Source: Blautia sp. (GTDB lineage: Bacteria; Bacillota; Clostridia; Lachnospirales; Lachnospiraceae). From it: DNA of 45,896 nucleotides. The notes under the pieces are model-generated. The model had not been told where the DNA came from, did not search any database, and saw only the letters and a program-made list of their open reading frames with translations. The first letter of the stretch is position 1, and the number at the start of each line of letters is the position of its first letter. A program made the translations under genes and the position numbers. This document shows, piece after piece, positions 16,840 through 25,291 of the stretch. Location of the stretch: positions 1 to 45,896 of the forward strand of contig JAETNR010000039.1 in the NCBI GenBank assembly GCA_021772055.1, read 5' to 3'.

Positions 16840-18213
16840 ATGTTTCAGGGAATAAAATGCGTTGTGCAGGGAGCAGATCACATTGCGCGGAATATGATTT
16901 GTCAGGATGCAGCAGATTATAAACTGACAGAGCATTATGCAGCGGCTGTGGTTGCTGACGGACATGGCAGTGCTAAATATATTCGCAGTGATATAGGTTC
17001 CGTGACGGCTGTAAAATGTGCGATTGAGACAATTGATGCTTATATGGAGGATTACGGACTTTTTTCTAAAAAAATAAGAGAAAATCCGGATTACATCCTT
17101 CGGAAAATGGGAGAGCAGTTTCTGGCAAGATGGACGCAGGCTGTGGAGGATTACCAGGATGCCCATCCCCTTACGGAGGAAGAGAAAGAGAAGCTTGCAA
17201 AAGCAGGGGCAGACTTAGATAATATTTATACCTTTTATGGGAGTACCGTGCTGGCAGCTGTTATGGGAGAAGATTTCAGCTATGGCTTTCTGGTGGGCGA
17301 CGGAGGTTTTGTACGGATTGATGAAAAAGGTGAGGCGTGTATTCCTATAGAAGATAAAAACAGCTATGCAAATTATGTATCTTCTATTTGTTCTAAAAAT
17401 GCGGTGGATGCATTGGATACCTATTTTAAAGAAGGCAGGCCCCTTGCCCTTTGTGTATCGACAGATGGGCTGATTAAGTCCTTTGATTCAGAAAAGGATT
17501 TTTTGGATTATCATATTTTGCTGACTCCTATGCTGACAAACCTGGAGATGTGTCAGGTGAGTATGAATAAGAATTTCCAGAAGCGGACGGTTTCCGGAAG
17601 CGGTGATGATATTTCCATGGCAGTTGTTTTTGAAACCGGACAGGTAGAGGCTGCGCAGGATCTTTTGAAGAGCAAAATCGAACGAAATCGTGCGGAGAAA
17701 AATGCAAGGGAAGAACAGGAACGTCTTGCCCATTTGAAATTTTTAGAAAAGCAGAATCAGAAGAAGGGGCAGCAGGTAAAAGAGGCTCTTGAATCTTTAG
17801 GAGACAAGAAACGTAAGGCGGAAGAAAATCTGGAGGCACAGAAGAAAAATAAAGAGCGAATTCAGAAGGATATGGAAAAACGACTTTCTGAAGCGGAAAA
17901 GGATCAGAAGAACCTTGCGGCCTATATAAAAGAGTTAGATGCGAAAATAGAGGAGATGGAAAAGGAACACCTGCAGATCCAGGAAAATCATCAGGATTTA
18001 AAAAGCAGGCAGCAGGATGCGGAGAAAAGCGAAAGTAAATGGCTGGAAATGAGCAGTAAGCTGATGGATAGAATTGGAGCATTAGGTGAGCATTTAAGTG
18101 AAAAGCTAGGTTTTCGTCCCGATTTTGAGGATGATGAGTCTGAAGAAATCCGGGAGGAAATTCTTCCGCAGGATGAAGATACCATGGATGGCCGAGAGGG
18201 AGAAGAAGAATAG
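16840..18213 (+). CDS. PP2C-family protein phosphatase with C-terminal coiled coil
   Basis: This 457-residue protein has an N-terminal PPM/PP2C domain (about 1-265): QDAADYK, ADGHG with D40, FYGSTVLAAVM, GDGGF, CVSTDGLI and GSGDDISMAVVF. The metal-binding aspartates are kept, so it should be an active Ser/Thr phosphatase. Residues ~275-400 are a long charged coiled coil, ending in an acidic tail. Within the cluster it would oppose the kinase, completing the VWA/kinase/PP2C set. Strong GGAGGGAGG lies before the ATG, and the next gene starts two bases after its stop. Confidence 0.92.
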   Translation: MFQGIKCVVQGADHIARNMICQDAADYKLTEHYAAAVVADGHGSAKYIRSDIGSVTAVKCAIETIDAYMEDYGLFSKKIRENPDYILRKMGEQFLARWTQAVEDYQDAHPLTEEEKEKLAKAGADLDNIYTFYGSTVLAAVMGEDFSYGFLVGDGGFVRIDEKGEACIPIEDKNSYANYVSSICSKNAVDALDTYFKEGRPLALCVSTDGLIKSFDSEKDFLDYHILLTPMLTNLEMCQVSMNKNFQKRTVSGSGDDISMAVVFETGQVEAAQDLLKSKIERNRAEKNAREEQERLAHLKFLEKQNQKKGQQVKEALESLGDKKRKAEENLEAQKKNKERIQKDMEKRLSEAEKDQKNLAAYIKELDAKIEEMEKEHLQIQENHQDLKSRQQDAEKSESKWLEMSSKLMDRIGALGEHLSEKLGFRPDFEDDESEEIREEILPQDEDTMDGREGEEE

Positions 18214-18215
18214 CG

Positions 18216-18566
18216 ATGCGTGTAAAAGCAAATGTGATTCTTGCAAAATGCAGGACAGAAAGACAATTATATGGAATGCGTATAGAGGAGCGTAATGGAG
18301 ATTGGATTCGAACCTGGGCATTTCCCATTAAGGAAGAGCTTGCGGTACAGGAGGGGTTTGATAAAGTAAATATTAACGGCTCCTTCCATGCTGCAGAGGA
18401 TTATCCGGGTTGTCCCTATTGTGGAACGCAGAATTTTTTTGTGTGCGGTACATGCGGAAAATTGAACTGTTATAACGGCGAACGCGTTACTACTTGTAAA
18501 TGGTGCGGAAAATCGGCAGAAACATATACTGCAGATACCTTGAGTGTTACCGGAGGAGGTTACTAA
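18216..18566 (+). CDS. zinc-ribbon protein (TerY-C-like)
   Basis: This 116-residue protein has a short N-terminal beta region followed by closely spaced cysteine pairs: CPYCG, CGTCGK, NC and CKWCGK (about residues 68-105), which should bind one or two zinc ions. A zinc ribbon of this kind is often fused to the C-terminus of TerY VWA proteins; here it is free-standing. It starts two bases after the PP2C stop and ends two bases before the next start, so it is certainly part of the operon. Confidence 0.82.
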   Translation: MRVKANVILAKCRTERQLYGMRIEERNGDWIRTWAFPIKEELAVQEGFDKVNINGSFHAAEDYPGCPYCGTQNFFVCGTCGKLNCYNGERVTTCKWCGKSAETYTADTLSVTGGGY

Positions 18567-18567
18567 A

Positions 18568-20604
18568 ATGAGCACCATTCCACAGATTGATATACCGGAA
18601 GAAATCGGAAAAGCATATCAATGTATGGTAAAAACATATGGAAAAGAAATTTTGAAGGAACCACGGCGTGCAGTAGGGGCATTGGCCGATCTCGCACCCA
18701 AAATGACCGGGGAGGTCAATGCTTTGCGTGTGGCCCTTCAGGAGAAGATTCCATCCCTTTTGGAATCTGATCGTTCCGGAAGAAAAGTTCAGACAGAAAA
18801 TGGAAAAAAGGCAGTTGATCTGTTAAAGAAGAAAGGCTTTACAGAGGAAGAAGCTGTTTCTGTTGTAGAGAATTTGGGAATGATTTTGGGAATTGAGATG
18901 GATATTCGACCTGATTACAGTAAGGGAGACAATATTCCATATGCGGATCTGCCGCAAGGCGCCACCTTATTGGAAGCAGTGGATTCCCTGAATCATATCA
19001 GATGGTTTTTGAATAAGGAAAAAGAATATTCCTGGGAAAGGGGTAAGGGAAAGCTGACGGAATTGCGCAGGCTTTTTAATTCCCCCAAGAAGAATAAAGA
19101 GCAGATTAAAACAAAATATAAAGAAATCGTGCAGGCTTTTTCGAATAATCCCTATGAAAATAGTTTCCTTTTTGAAGAAACCAGGAAAAAGGCATCTTTT
19201 ACATCGGAACAATTTAAGAATTATTTTGTGAATGTAAATGGTGAGCCGGTTCCTGTGGAATTTGCAAGAAAATATTCCGGAATCGATGCAGAGAAAGCGC
19301 TTAAAGATTTCACAATGCAGAAAAAAGCATTCCTTGAAAAAATCGGGAAGATGAAGAGTCAATATAAAAAATCCTCATCTTTGGAAAGATATGCGAAAGG
19401 CCATGCTACAGGGCTTCGGTTTATTTTCTTCAGCATGGTTATTCTGGCGGCTCTGGGATATTTGGTGAAGGATGTTGTGCTTCAGATTGATATCCGGCCA
19501 GTGCTTGATATGATTAAGGGTTATAATTATAATATTTTAGGACTGATCAGATCATATGCAAATGTGATGTATGTAAGGCAATATTTGATTGGCTGTGTCA
19601 TAGGCATAGTGATGGCTTTGATCGTGGTATTACTCCTATTTAGTATACTCCAGACAGCAGTATCATCCTTAAAGCTTAAAAGTGCAATGCGCCCATTAAA
19701 AAAGCTGAATAAAATGAAAGAGATTCTTGAAGAGGAAATTCCCAAAAAGGCAGAAGAAATGGAATCCTTGATGAAGGAATACTGGAAAACCGGAAAAAAT
19801 GATTCTACATTTACGAAGCATGATTATCGGAATAAATTAAATCCGGGAACTTCTGTAAAAATAAAGAAGATGAATCCTGTAAGAAAAAGCGGAAAAAGGC
19901 TTAGAATTCTTGCAGCAGTCTGCTGTGCATTGGTTCTTTTCGGACAGCAGAAAGGATTTGAGGAAAGTATGGTGCTGGGGAGTCAGATGCTAGGCGGAGT
20001 GCCTATGTCAGAAACGCTTTTGGGAGCAGGAGAAGGGCAGGCAGACCGTCCCGGGAAAGTGGTATGTGCGTTTGCGGAGGCAGACGTATCTGAATTGAGC
20101 GGTGTTTCCAGAGTGGAACCGGTGGATTATAGTCAAAGCAGTTATCTGACAGCTGCCAGTGCAGCTGATTATACGGTTAAATCGGCTATTGACCAGAATG
20201 ATCAGACTTCCTGGCAGGAGGGAGCTGAAGGAAATGGAGAGGGTGAAGCAATTTGGTTTGCATTGGATCAGCCTTATGAAATTCAGTATTTCACTCTGAA
20301 GCTTGGGAATTGGAAGTCGCCGGAGTCTTTTCAGGAAAATGGAAGGCCGGAGACAATGACCATCTGTGCAGGAAAAATGAGTGCGACTTATGTTTTTCCT
20401 GATGAACAGAGAGAGTTTGTGCTGAAATTGGATTATCCTTTTACAGGCTCCAATGTGAAATTTATTGTGGACAGTGTATATCCCGGCAGTAAACAGGCTG
20501 ATACCTGCATCACGGATGTGGGAATTTATGGTGTGCCGAAGGGAAATGCGGAAAATGAAAGTACACAGATGAATGAAGAGGTGGAACCGAAGGCTGTAGC
20601 ATAG
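18568..20604 (+). CDS. membrane protein with C-terminal discoidin-like domain
   Basis: This 678-residue protein starts at ATG 18568 behind GGAGGAGG. The N-terminal ~280 residues are helical and probably cytosolic. Hydrophobic segments lie near residues 284-304 and 336-362, with a third near 444-459 (LAAVCCALVLFG). The last ~150 residues look like an F5/8 type C (NADase-type glycan-binding) domain: DQNDQTSWQEGAEGNGEGEAIWF, YEIQYFTLKLGNW, and YPGSKQADTCITDVGIYG. With three membrane passes the discoidin domain would be outside, a possible surface sensor or anchor linking envelope signals to the kinase/phosphatase set. The function is inferred from layout. An intrinsic terminator follows directly. 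Confidence 0.8.
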   Translation: MSTIPQIDIPEEIGKAYQCMVKTYGKEILKEPRRAVGALADLAPKMTGEVNALRVALQEKIPSLLESDRSGRKVQTENGKKAVDLLKKKGFTEEEAVSVVENLGMILGIEMDIRPDYSKGDNIPYADLPQGATLLEAVDSLNHIRWFLNKEKEYSWERGKGKLTELRRLFNSPKKNKEQIKTKYKEIVQAFSNNPYENSFLFEETRKKASFTSEQFKNYFVNVNGEPVPVEFARKYSGIDAEKALKDFTMQKKAFLEKIGKMKSQYKKSSSLERYAKGHATGLRFIFFSMVILAALGYLVKDVVLQIDIRPVLDMIKGYNYNILGLIRSYANVMYVRQYLIGCVIGIVMALIVVLLLFSILQTAVSSLKLKSAMRPLKKLNKMKEILEEEIPKKAEEMESLMKEYWKTGKNDSTFTKHDYRNKLNPGTSVKIKKMNPVRKSGKRLRILAAVCCALVLFGQQKGFEESMVLGSQMLGGVPMSETLLGAGEGQADRPGKVVCAFAEADVSELSGVSRVEPVDYSQSSYLTAASAADYTVKSAIDQNDQTSWQEGAEGNGEGEAIWFALDQPYEIQYFTLKLGNWKSPESFQENGRPETMTICAGKMSATYVFPDEQREFVLKLDYPFTGSNVKFIVDSVYPGSKQADTCITDVGIYGVPKGNAENESTQMNEEVEPKAVA

Positions 20605-20611
20605 GGAAATG

Positions 20612-20648
20612 AAAAAAAGAGAGTGGATTGCCATTCTCTTTTTTTTTG
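20612..20648 (+). terminator. intrinsic terminator after block B
   Basis: AGAGAGTGG and CCATTCTCT pair (one G-U) around a four-base loop, flanked by an A tract and a run of nine Ts. It lies just past the stop at 20604. Confidence 0.88.
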
Positions 20649-20651
20649 CAA

Positions 20652-20704
20652 AAATTAAAAAAAATTTGAGTGAATGAAAAGGATAAGAGCATTTTATCAT
20701 ATCT
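20652..20704 (+). promoter_or_regulatory. shared promoter-like motif, copy 2 (before LRR gene)
   Basis: This repeats the motif at 11768-11820: AAATT, an A tract and TTT, then GAGTGAA (20668-20674), 15 bases, CATT, 5 bases and ATATCT (20699-20704). The first 23 bases differ at one position only. It begins right after the terminator and lies 82 bases before the ATG at 20787. Confidence 0.65.
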
Positions 20705-20786
20705 GTACCTTGAAAACAGAATAGTTGCCAGAAGCTTGCAGAAGGATTGCGTGATGCGTGATATGAGATGAAAAGGAGAGCAGAAT

Positions 20787-22547
20787 ATGACAAAACATGA
20801 AATTCTTTTTAAAGGAAAAAATGATGCTGTGCTGTTTGGAAATTTAAGTAAGAATGGAACGCTGACGATTAGCGGAAAGGGTGAAATGCCGGATTATTAT
20901 AGAGAGAAAACTCCGTGGGAGGACTGGAAGCAGTTGGTGAATTCTCTGGTGATCGGGGAGGGCATCACCGGTATAGGAGGAAAAGCTTTTTATGGATGCA
21001 AAGGGATAAAAAAAGTTCAGTTTCCCTGCAGCCTGCAGGGAATCCGATACGGAGCATTTGAAGACTGCTGTTTGCTGGAGGAAGTAAAATTTCCTGAGAA
21101 CAGAGAACTGCGGCATGTCTATGAAGAAAAGAATAAGGAAGTTCTTTTTCGGGAGGCTGTGAGAAAGAAGAAACAAATTACCATTGGGAGCAGGGTATTT
21201 CTACATACACCATGGGCAGTAAAAAAATGGGGCGACTTTTTGATGAAAGACAATTGTTTACTGGAGTATTATGGGAAGCACACGGAGATTGTCCTTCCGG
21301 AACATATTCGGGAAATCGGGAAGTTTGCCTTTAAGAATCACGAGCTTACATCTGTAACCTTGCCTCAGGGGTTAAAGAAGATTGGCTTTGGAGCGTTTGA
21401 GAAAACCGGCCTTTCGGAGATTACTATTCCAAAAAATGTAGAATTAATTGAAGATAATGCATTTCGAAATATAGGCAGAATGCTGCATGTTACTTTTGAG
21501 ACGGAGAATGTAAAGCTGGAAGGGAGTTCGTTTGATATTCCCAATACAGTGTTTTCCGGATATTTAGGGTCGTCAGCCAGGAAATATGCGCTGTGCAGGG
21601 GGATGCGGTTTCGGGATATAAAAAGGAATGAAAATAAGAAGCGGCTTGCACAGTTTGTAAGGGAGATCCCTGTTTCCAGGATTGAAGATTTTGGAAAGTA
21701 TCTGGAAAATAAGCTGAAATCAGGATATATGATATATTGTGTTGATTGTAAGGAAGGTGAAAAAGAATCGGGACAGCTTGAGGTGTTTACCGGCAGGTTA
21801 AAGACAGATGATTCGATTCCGGGAAAGATAGAAAGTACAGCAGGGGGGAAGGAGAAGATTATTTGTTATCATAAATGGAATATAGAGGAGTATCTGGGGT
21901 TAAAGGAAGATGAGGAGTGCAGGCCGCAGAAGATATTTCTGGATTGGAAGGAGGGATGCTTTAAGGAATGGATGGACACGGTTTATCTTAAAGAAGCAGG
22001 GATGGAGGACTCCCGTAAGTGGTATATCTCTTTGTGGGAATATGCGGAAGATCAGATAGGAGAGTATGAATTTATCAGAATGTGGCTGGAAGAAGAATAT
22101 GATAAGAATCCTTTGCCGCATAAGAGTCAGGCACCATCAGAGGAGGAGAGTATAGAAGAGAAGAAAAAGACAGAGGCGCTGAGGCGAATTGGAATTTTGA
22201 AGATAAAGAGGTCTGTACAGAGAGCGTTTGAAGAGACAGGAAAAGTATATAAAGCGGCAGACGGGAATCTGGAGGAAACAGGCTCCTGGGAGGAAGAGAG
22301 AATCAGGGAGTGGGAGAAAGAAACAGGAAATCGTGTCTATTATGTAATGGAAAATTTTACATGTCTTGGAATGCTATTTACAATGTTGTATGTTTCCGAT
22401 AATCGCAGCAGGTGGAAAGGAGAAAAGGAAGAAATAAAATCCGGTTGTTTCATGGCTTATTGTATCAATTTATCCAATGAGGATTTATCGGAATACGGAT
22501 ATATCAGTGTAGAGACAATTAAAGGGGCAGCAATCCGTGTTGGATAA
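20787..22547 (+). CDS. BspA-type leucine-rich-repeat protein
   Basis: This 586-residue protein has LRR_5 (BspA-like) repeats in its N-terminal half: SLVIGEGITGIGGKAFYGC, SLQGIRYGAFEDCCLLEEVKFP, REIGKFAFKNHELTSVTLPQGL and KKIGFGAFEKTGLSEITIP. The C-terminal half is charged, contains a long E/K-rich helix, and is not recognised. No signal peptide or membrane segment is seen, unlike most surface BspA proteins, so it may be an intracellular recognition subunit. The gene follows a promoter-like motif shared with block B, placing it in the same regulon (inference). Confidence 0.82.
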   Translation: MTKHEILFKGKNDAVLFGNLSKNGTLTISGKGEMPDYYREKTPWEDWKQLVNSLVIGEGITGIGGKAFYGCKGIKKVQFPCSLQGIRYGAFEDCCLLEEVKFPENRELRHVYEEKNKEVLFREAVRKKKQITIGSRVFLHTPWAVKKWGDFLMKDNCLLEYYGKHTEIVLPEHIREIGKFAFKNHELTSVTLPQGLKKIGFGAFEKTGLSEITIPKNVELIEDNAFRNIGRMLHVTFETENVKLEGSSFDIPNTVFSGYLGSSARKYALCRGMRFRDIKRNENKKRLAQFVREIPVSRIEDFGKYLENKLKSGYMIYCVDCKEGEKESGQLEVFTGRLKTDDSIPGKIESTAGGKEKIICYHKWNIEEYLGLKEDEECRPQKIFLDWKEGCFKEWMDTVYLKEAGMEDSRKWYISLWEYAEDQIGEYEFIRMWLEEEYDKNPLPHKSQAPSEEESIEEKKKTEALRRIGILKIKRSVQRAFEETGKVYKAADGNLEETGSWEEERIREWEKETGNRVYYVMENFTCLGMLFTMLYVSDNRSRWKGEKEEIKSGCFMAYCINLSNEDLSEYGYISVETIKGAAIRVG

Positions 22548-22571
22548 AAAAATTTTTCATTTTTGGTTCTA

Positions 22572-22642
22572 TCCGGCAAACCTCTGCGCATAGATTACTA
22601 TTACCTGTGCGGTGTTGGGAAGTGCGCAGCCCCGAAGCCGGA
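22572..22642 (+). promoter_or_regulatory. structured leader RNA candidate before small secreted protein
   Basis: A GC-rich element in an otherwise AT-rich gap. An outer helix TCCGGC (22572-22577) / GCCGGA (22637-22642) encloses CTGCGCA (22584-22590), which can pair either perfectly with TGCGCAG (22623-22629) or, with two G-U pairs, with TGTGCGG (22606-22612). It ends 25 bases before the ATG. No known riboswitch consensus is met. Confidence 0.5.
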
Positions 22643-22667
22643 CATGCATAGTATAAGGAGGGCCTGT

Positions 22668-22994
22668 ATGAAGAAATTTAAAACATATCTTAAAATGTTG
22701 ATAACAGCAGTTATTTGTCTTGCCATGAGTCTGATTCCCGGGAAAAAGAAAGGACAGGCTGTCCCGGCATTAAGCCAGGGACAGGGCGGGGACGGAATGA
22801 ATAAGAATGAAAAAGCCTTCTTAAGTACAAATGCGGGAATGCAGGAAACTACAGTGAGTGCGGCAGCGGCCGGCCGGAAAAATGTGATTGATTTCAGAGA
22901 AAAAGTTTCTGCAGATATACAGCGGTTCAGGCAGCAGCCATTTCAGAGATATGTTGCGGTTCCTACGGTTGGTCCGGGCGATTGGGATGGATAA
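22668..22994 (+). CDS. small secreted protein of unknown family
   Basis: This 108-residue protein starts at ATG 22668, preceded by AAGGAGGG. The N-terminus MKKFKTYLKMLITAVICLAMSL is a signal peptide or single anchor. The mature part is low in recognisable structure, with a helical middle and a YVAVPTVGPGDWDG end. No family is recognised. It follows the LRR gene by 120 bases containing a structured leader, so it may be separately controlled. Whether it belongs to the signalling cluster is unclear. Confidence 0.65.
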   Translation: MKKFKTYLKMLITAVICLAMSLIPGKKKGQAVPALSQGQGGDGMNKNEKAFLSTNAGMQETTVSAAAAGRKNVIDFREKVSADIQRFRQQPFQRYVAVPTVGPGDWDG

Positions 22995-23038
22995 GCAAGT
23001 CCGTGCAGCCTTTCAATTGTGTATAATGGAGTGTGTCT

Positions 23039-24244
23039 TTATGTAAAATGAACGGTGATAGAGCAGATCTCACTGTCTGTGCCTACACGCATGTTGGGTC
23101 CCCAGACACCTACGCCGGAAGTGACGATGCTGTGCATTTGGCCTTTTTTCAGGCAGCCGCATGAATTTTCCCAGAATAAACGGGTGACCAGGTTTCCGGG
23201 GAAAAGCTGGCCGTCATGGGTGTGGCCGCAGAGGTCCAGATCTGCTCCTGCTTTGGAAACTTCGTCCAGCTCTTTGGGCTGGTGGTCTATAAATATGATG
23301 GGTTTACTCCTGTCCAGACGATTGGTGAGCTGGGCAGGAGTTTTGCGCTGCCCGGGATTTTTGGGGGACTTGCTCCCGATTTTTTGGGCTCTGGTCGGGT
23401 CTTTGCGGCCTACCAGATAGAATTTTTCGTCTATCAGGGCGGATTCGTCATTTAAAAGGTGTATATTGCAGTCTTTCAGGAAGGCTTCCATCCGCGGGTC
23501 TTCCTGATTCGAAGAACTATGGAAGGTGAAACCCGCAAGAATGGGCTCGTTCAGGTCATGATTTCCAAAACAGGCATAAGTTCCGTAGGTGGATCGGATG
23601 GACCTAAGGGAAGCCATGACCCGTTCCGGATCTGAGAAGGCATCAAATTCATTATCAAAAAAATCTCCTGCAAAGCATACCAGATCCGGATTTTCCTGGT
23701 TGATTTTTCGGACAAATCGTTCCGCATGTCTTGGACCGACACTGTAGCCGAAGTGCGCATCTGCGGCAAGAACGATCTTTAAGGTGTTCATGTTTTTTAC
23801 TTTTTTGTTTACATTCACTTCATAATGGGTTACTTTCACATGGGTGGTGTGAATGATACCGTAAGCGCTGATAAATATGATGAAAAATGTACAGACTGCG
23901 CCTGTGATGACAAAAACCCGATGGTTTCCAATGAGGGATGAGTGAAATCCGTATTTTAAAATTAAGCGTCCAAGGTCTACAATGCCGATTACCATCAGAA
24001 TATAGAAAAAGGTTCCAAGAAAGTAATTGCCGATGCTTTTTAAAATTCTGTGCAGCCACAGCGGTTTGTTTATGAGAAATCCGGTGAGCAGGGTGGTTGC
24101 GAAAAAAATGTATATGCCTGCAAAAATCACCTGGAAGGTCATTGTCCGGAATAAATAATGACAGGCACCCATCCAGCGGAACATCCAGCGGACAATGTAT
24201 AGATTTATAACAATATAAAATGGTGCAAGTAAAAATGCGGTCAT
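23039..24244 (-). CDS. membrane-anchored calcineurin-like metallophosphoesterase
   Basis: This 401-residue protein has about four N-terminal membrane segments (residues ~1-125), then a metallophosphoesterase domain facing one side of the membrane. All five metal-binding motifs are visible: DAHFGYS, GDFFDN, GNHD, DHQPKE and GHTHDGQ. The layout is that of the YkuE-like branch, whose members act on lipid or phospho-ester substrates; the substrate here is unknown. AGGAGA precedes the ATG at 24244. It is convergent with the plus-strand cluster and divergent from spoIID. Confidence 0.9.
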   Translation of the reverse strand: MTAFLLAPFYIVINLYIVRWMFRWMGACHYLFRTMTFQVIFAGIYIFFATTLLTGFLINKPLWLHRILKSIGNYFLGTFFYILMVIGIVDLGRLILKYGFHSSLIGNHRVFVITGAVCTFFIIFISAYGIIHTTHVKVTHYEVNVNKKVKNMNTLKIVLAADAHFGYSVGPRHAERFVRKINQENPDLVCFAGDFFDNEFDAFSDPERVMASLRSIRSTYGTYACFGNHDLNEPILAGFTFHSSSNQEDPRMEAFLKDCNIHLLNDESALIDEKFYLVGRKDPTRAQKIGSKSPKNPGQRKTPAQLTNRLDRSKPIIFIDHQPKELDEVSKAGADLDLCGHTHDGQLFPGNLVTRLFWENSCGCLKKGQMHSIVTSGVGVWGPNMRVGTDSEICSITVHFT

Positions 24245-24321
24245 TCTGGTCTCCTGTTGTTTTTTTTATTCATTATATAATGCGATTGCTGCAATGTCAA
24301 AATATGAGCCTTGTCCTGTCT

Positions 24322-24350
24322 GAATAAATTAAGATAATTTTCCATATACT
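24322..24350 (+). promoter_or_regulatory. candidate sigma-E promoter of spoIID
   Basis: GAATAAA (24322-24328) and CATATACT (24343-24350) are 14 bp apart, close to the mother-cell sigma-E consensus. spoIID is sigma-E-dependent in Bacillus and Clostridium, which supports the call. Confidence 0.5.
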
Positions 24351-24363
24351 AAAGAGAAATTAC

Positions 24364-25227
24364 ATGCGGACATATCATATGAAAGAAAAAATTTCCGGAT
24401 TTCTGACAGGCAGTTTTCTGTTTTTATTGTTTCCTTATGTAATTACCATGCTAATAAATGGAATGGATACAGCACTTTTGAACAGATCGCTGGATTTGGA
24501 GGCGTGTCTGCCCGGGATGGTGTCTTTGCAGATTCCGGCGGATTATGAACTGGAGGCAGTGAAATCCCAGACGATTATTGCCAGGACAAATCTTTACAGG
24601 CAGATTCGGGAGGAAAAGAATCTGGCAGGAGTTTTGGAAGAATTGCGGGAAAATATTCGGGAGACAAGGGATTTCTGGTTTTTTCCGGAGGAGATTTATG
24701 AAGAGGCTGCCGGACAGACGGAAGGGCTTGTGCTTTATTATGAAGGAGAATTGAAGCTGGTGCCATTCCACGAGGTGAGCGGAGGGAAAACAAGGGATGG
24801 GGAAGAGGTGCTGCATGATGAAGAATTTTCTTATTTAGAAGCAGTGGACAGCAGCGCAGACAAGACTTCTCCGGATTATTTGAATAGTACATATGTTTCA
24901 CAGCAGCAGATGCCAAAGGAACTGGAAGTGAACAAAAGAGACAGTGCAGGGTATGTGACCAGTCTTCTGGCAGATGGCAATGTGCTGGAGGGAGAGGCGT
25001 TTCGCCAGGGAATGGGACTGGAATCTTCTAATTTTACCATACAGAAAGTGGGGGAGGAATATCGGCTGCTTTGCAAAGGGAAAGGCCATGGACTTGGTTT
25101 TTCTCAGTATGGCGGCAATGAAATTGCCAGGGCAGGCGGCAAATATCAGGATATTTTAGCAGCTTATTTTCCGGAAATGGAAATAGGAACTGTGGAAAAT
25201 CAGGGAGATTCTTTTGTAAAAAAGTGA
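24364..25227 (+). CDS. spoIID: stage II sporulation protein D
   Basis: This 287-residue protein has one N-terminal membrane anchor (FLTGSFLFLLFPYVITML) and the SpoIID amidase-enhancer core: IPADYELEAVKSQTIIARTNLYR near residue 60 and CKGKGHGLGFSQYGGNEIARAGGKYQDILAAYFP near the C-terminus, with HEVSGGKT between. SpoIID is a lytic transglycosylase that digests peptidoglycan during forespore engulfment, with SpoIIP and SpoIIM. The next gene is a SpoIIQ-like protein, as in other sporulators. The upstream GAATAAA/CATATACT suits sigma-E control. The 5' end could also be ATG at 24379. Confidence 0.93.
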   Translation: MRTYHMKEKISGFLTGSFLFLLFPYVITMLINGMDTALLNRSLDLEACLPGMVSLQIPADYELEAVKSQTIIARTNLYRQIREEKNLAGVLEELRENIRETRDFWFFPEEIYEEAAGQTEGLVLYYEGELKLVPFHEVSGGKTRDGEEVLHDEEFSYLEAVDSSADKTSPDYLNSTYVSQQQMPKELEVNKRDSAGYVTSLLADGNVLEGEAFRQGMGLESSNFTIQKVGEEYRLLCKGKGHGLGFSQYGGNEIARAGGKYQDILAAYFPEMEIGTVENQGDSFVKK

Positions 25228-25291
25228 ATAGACTTACACATTCTGGACACCCTATAAACAGCAACAGATTTCAAGTAGAGGTGAAAAGAAG

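Noticed and set aside
20705..20786. A third copy of the GAGTGAA motif near 1581 or 28609
   Set aside because: TTTTGAGTGAG at 1580 and TTTTGAGTAA near 28608 match only the first part and lack the CATT/ATATCT spacing, so I did not count them.
22572..22642. Possible c-di-GMP or cobalamin riboswitch
   Set aside because: Some short matches (CAAACC, GCAGCCCC) are present, but the order of conserved core elements does not fit either family, so I left the element unnamed.
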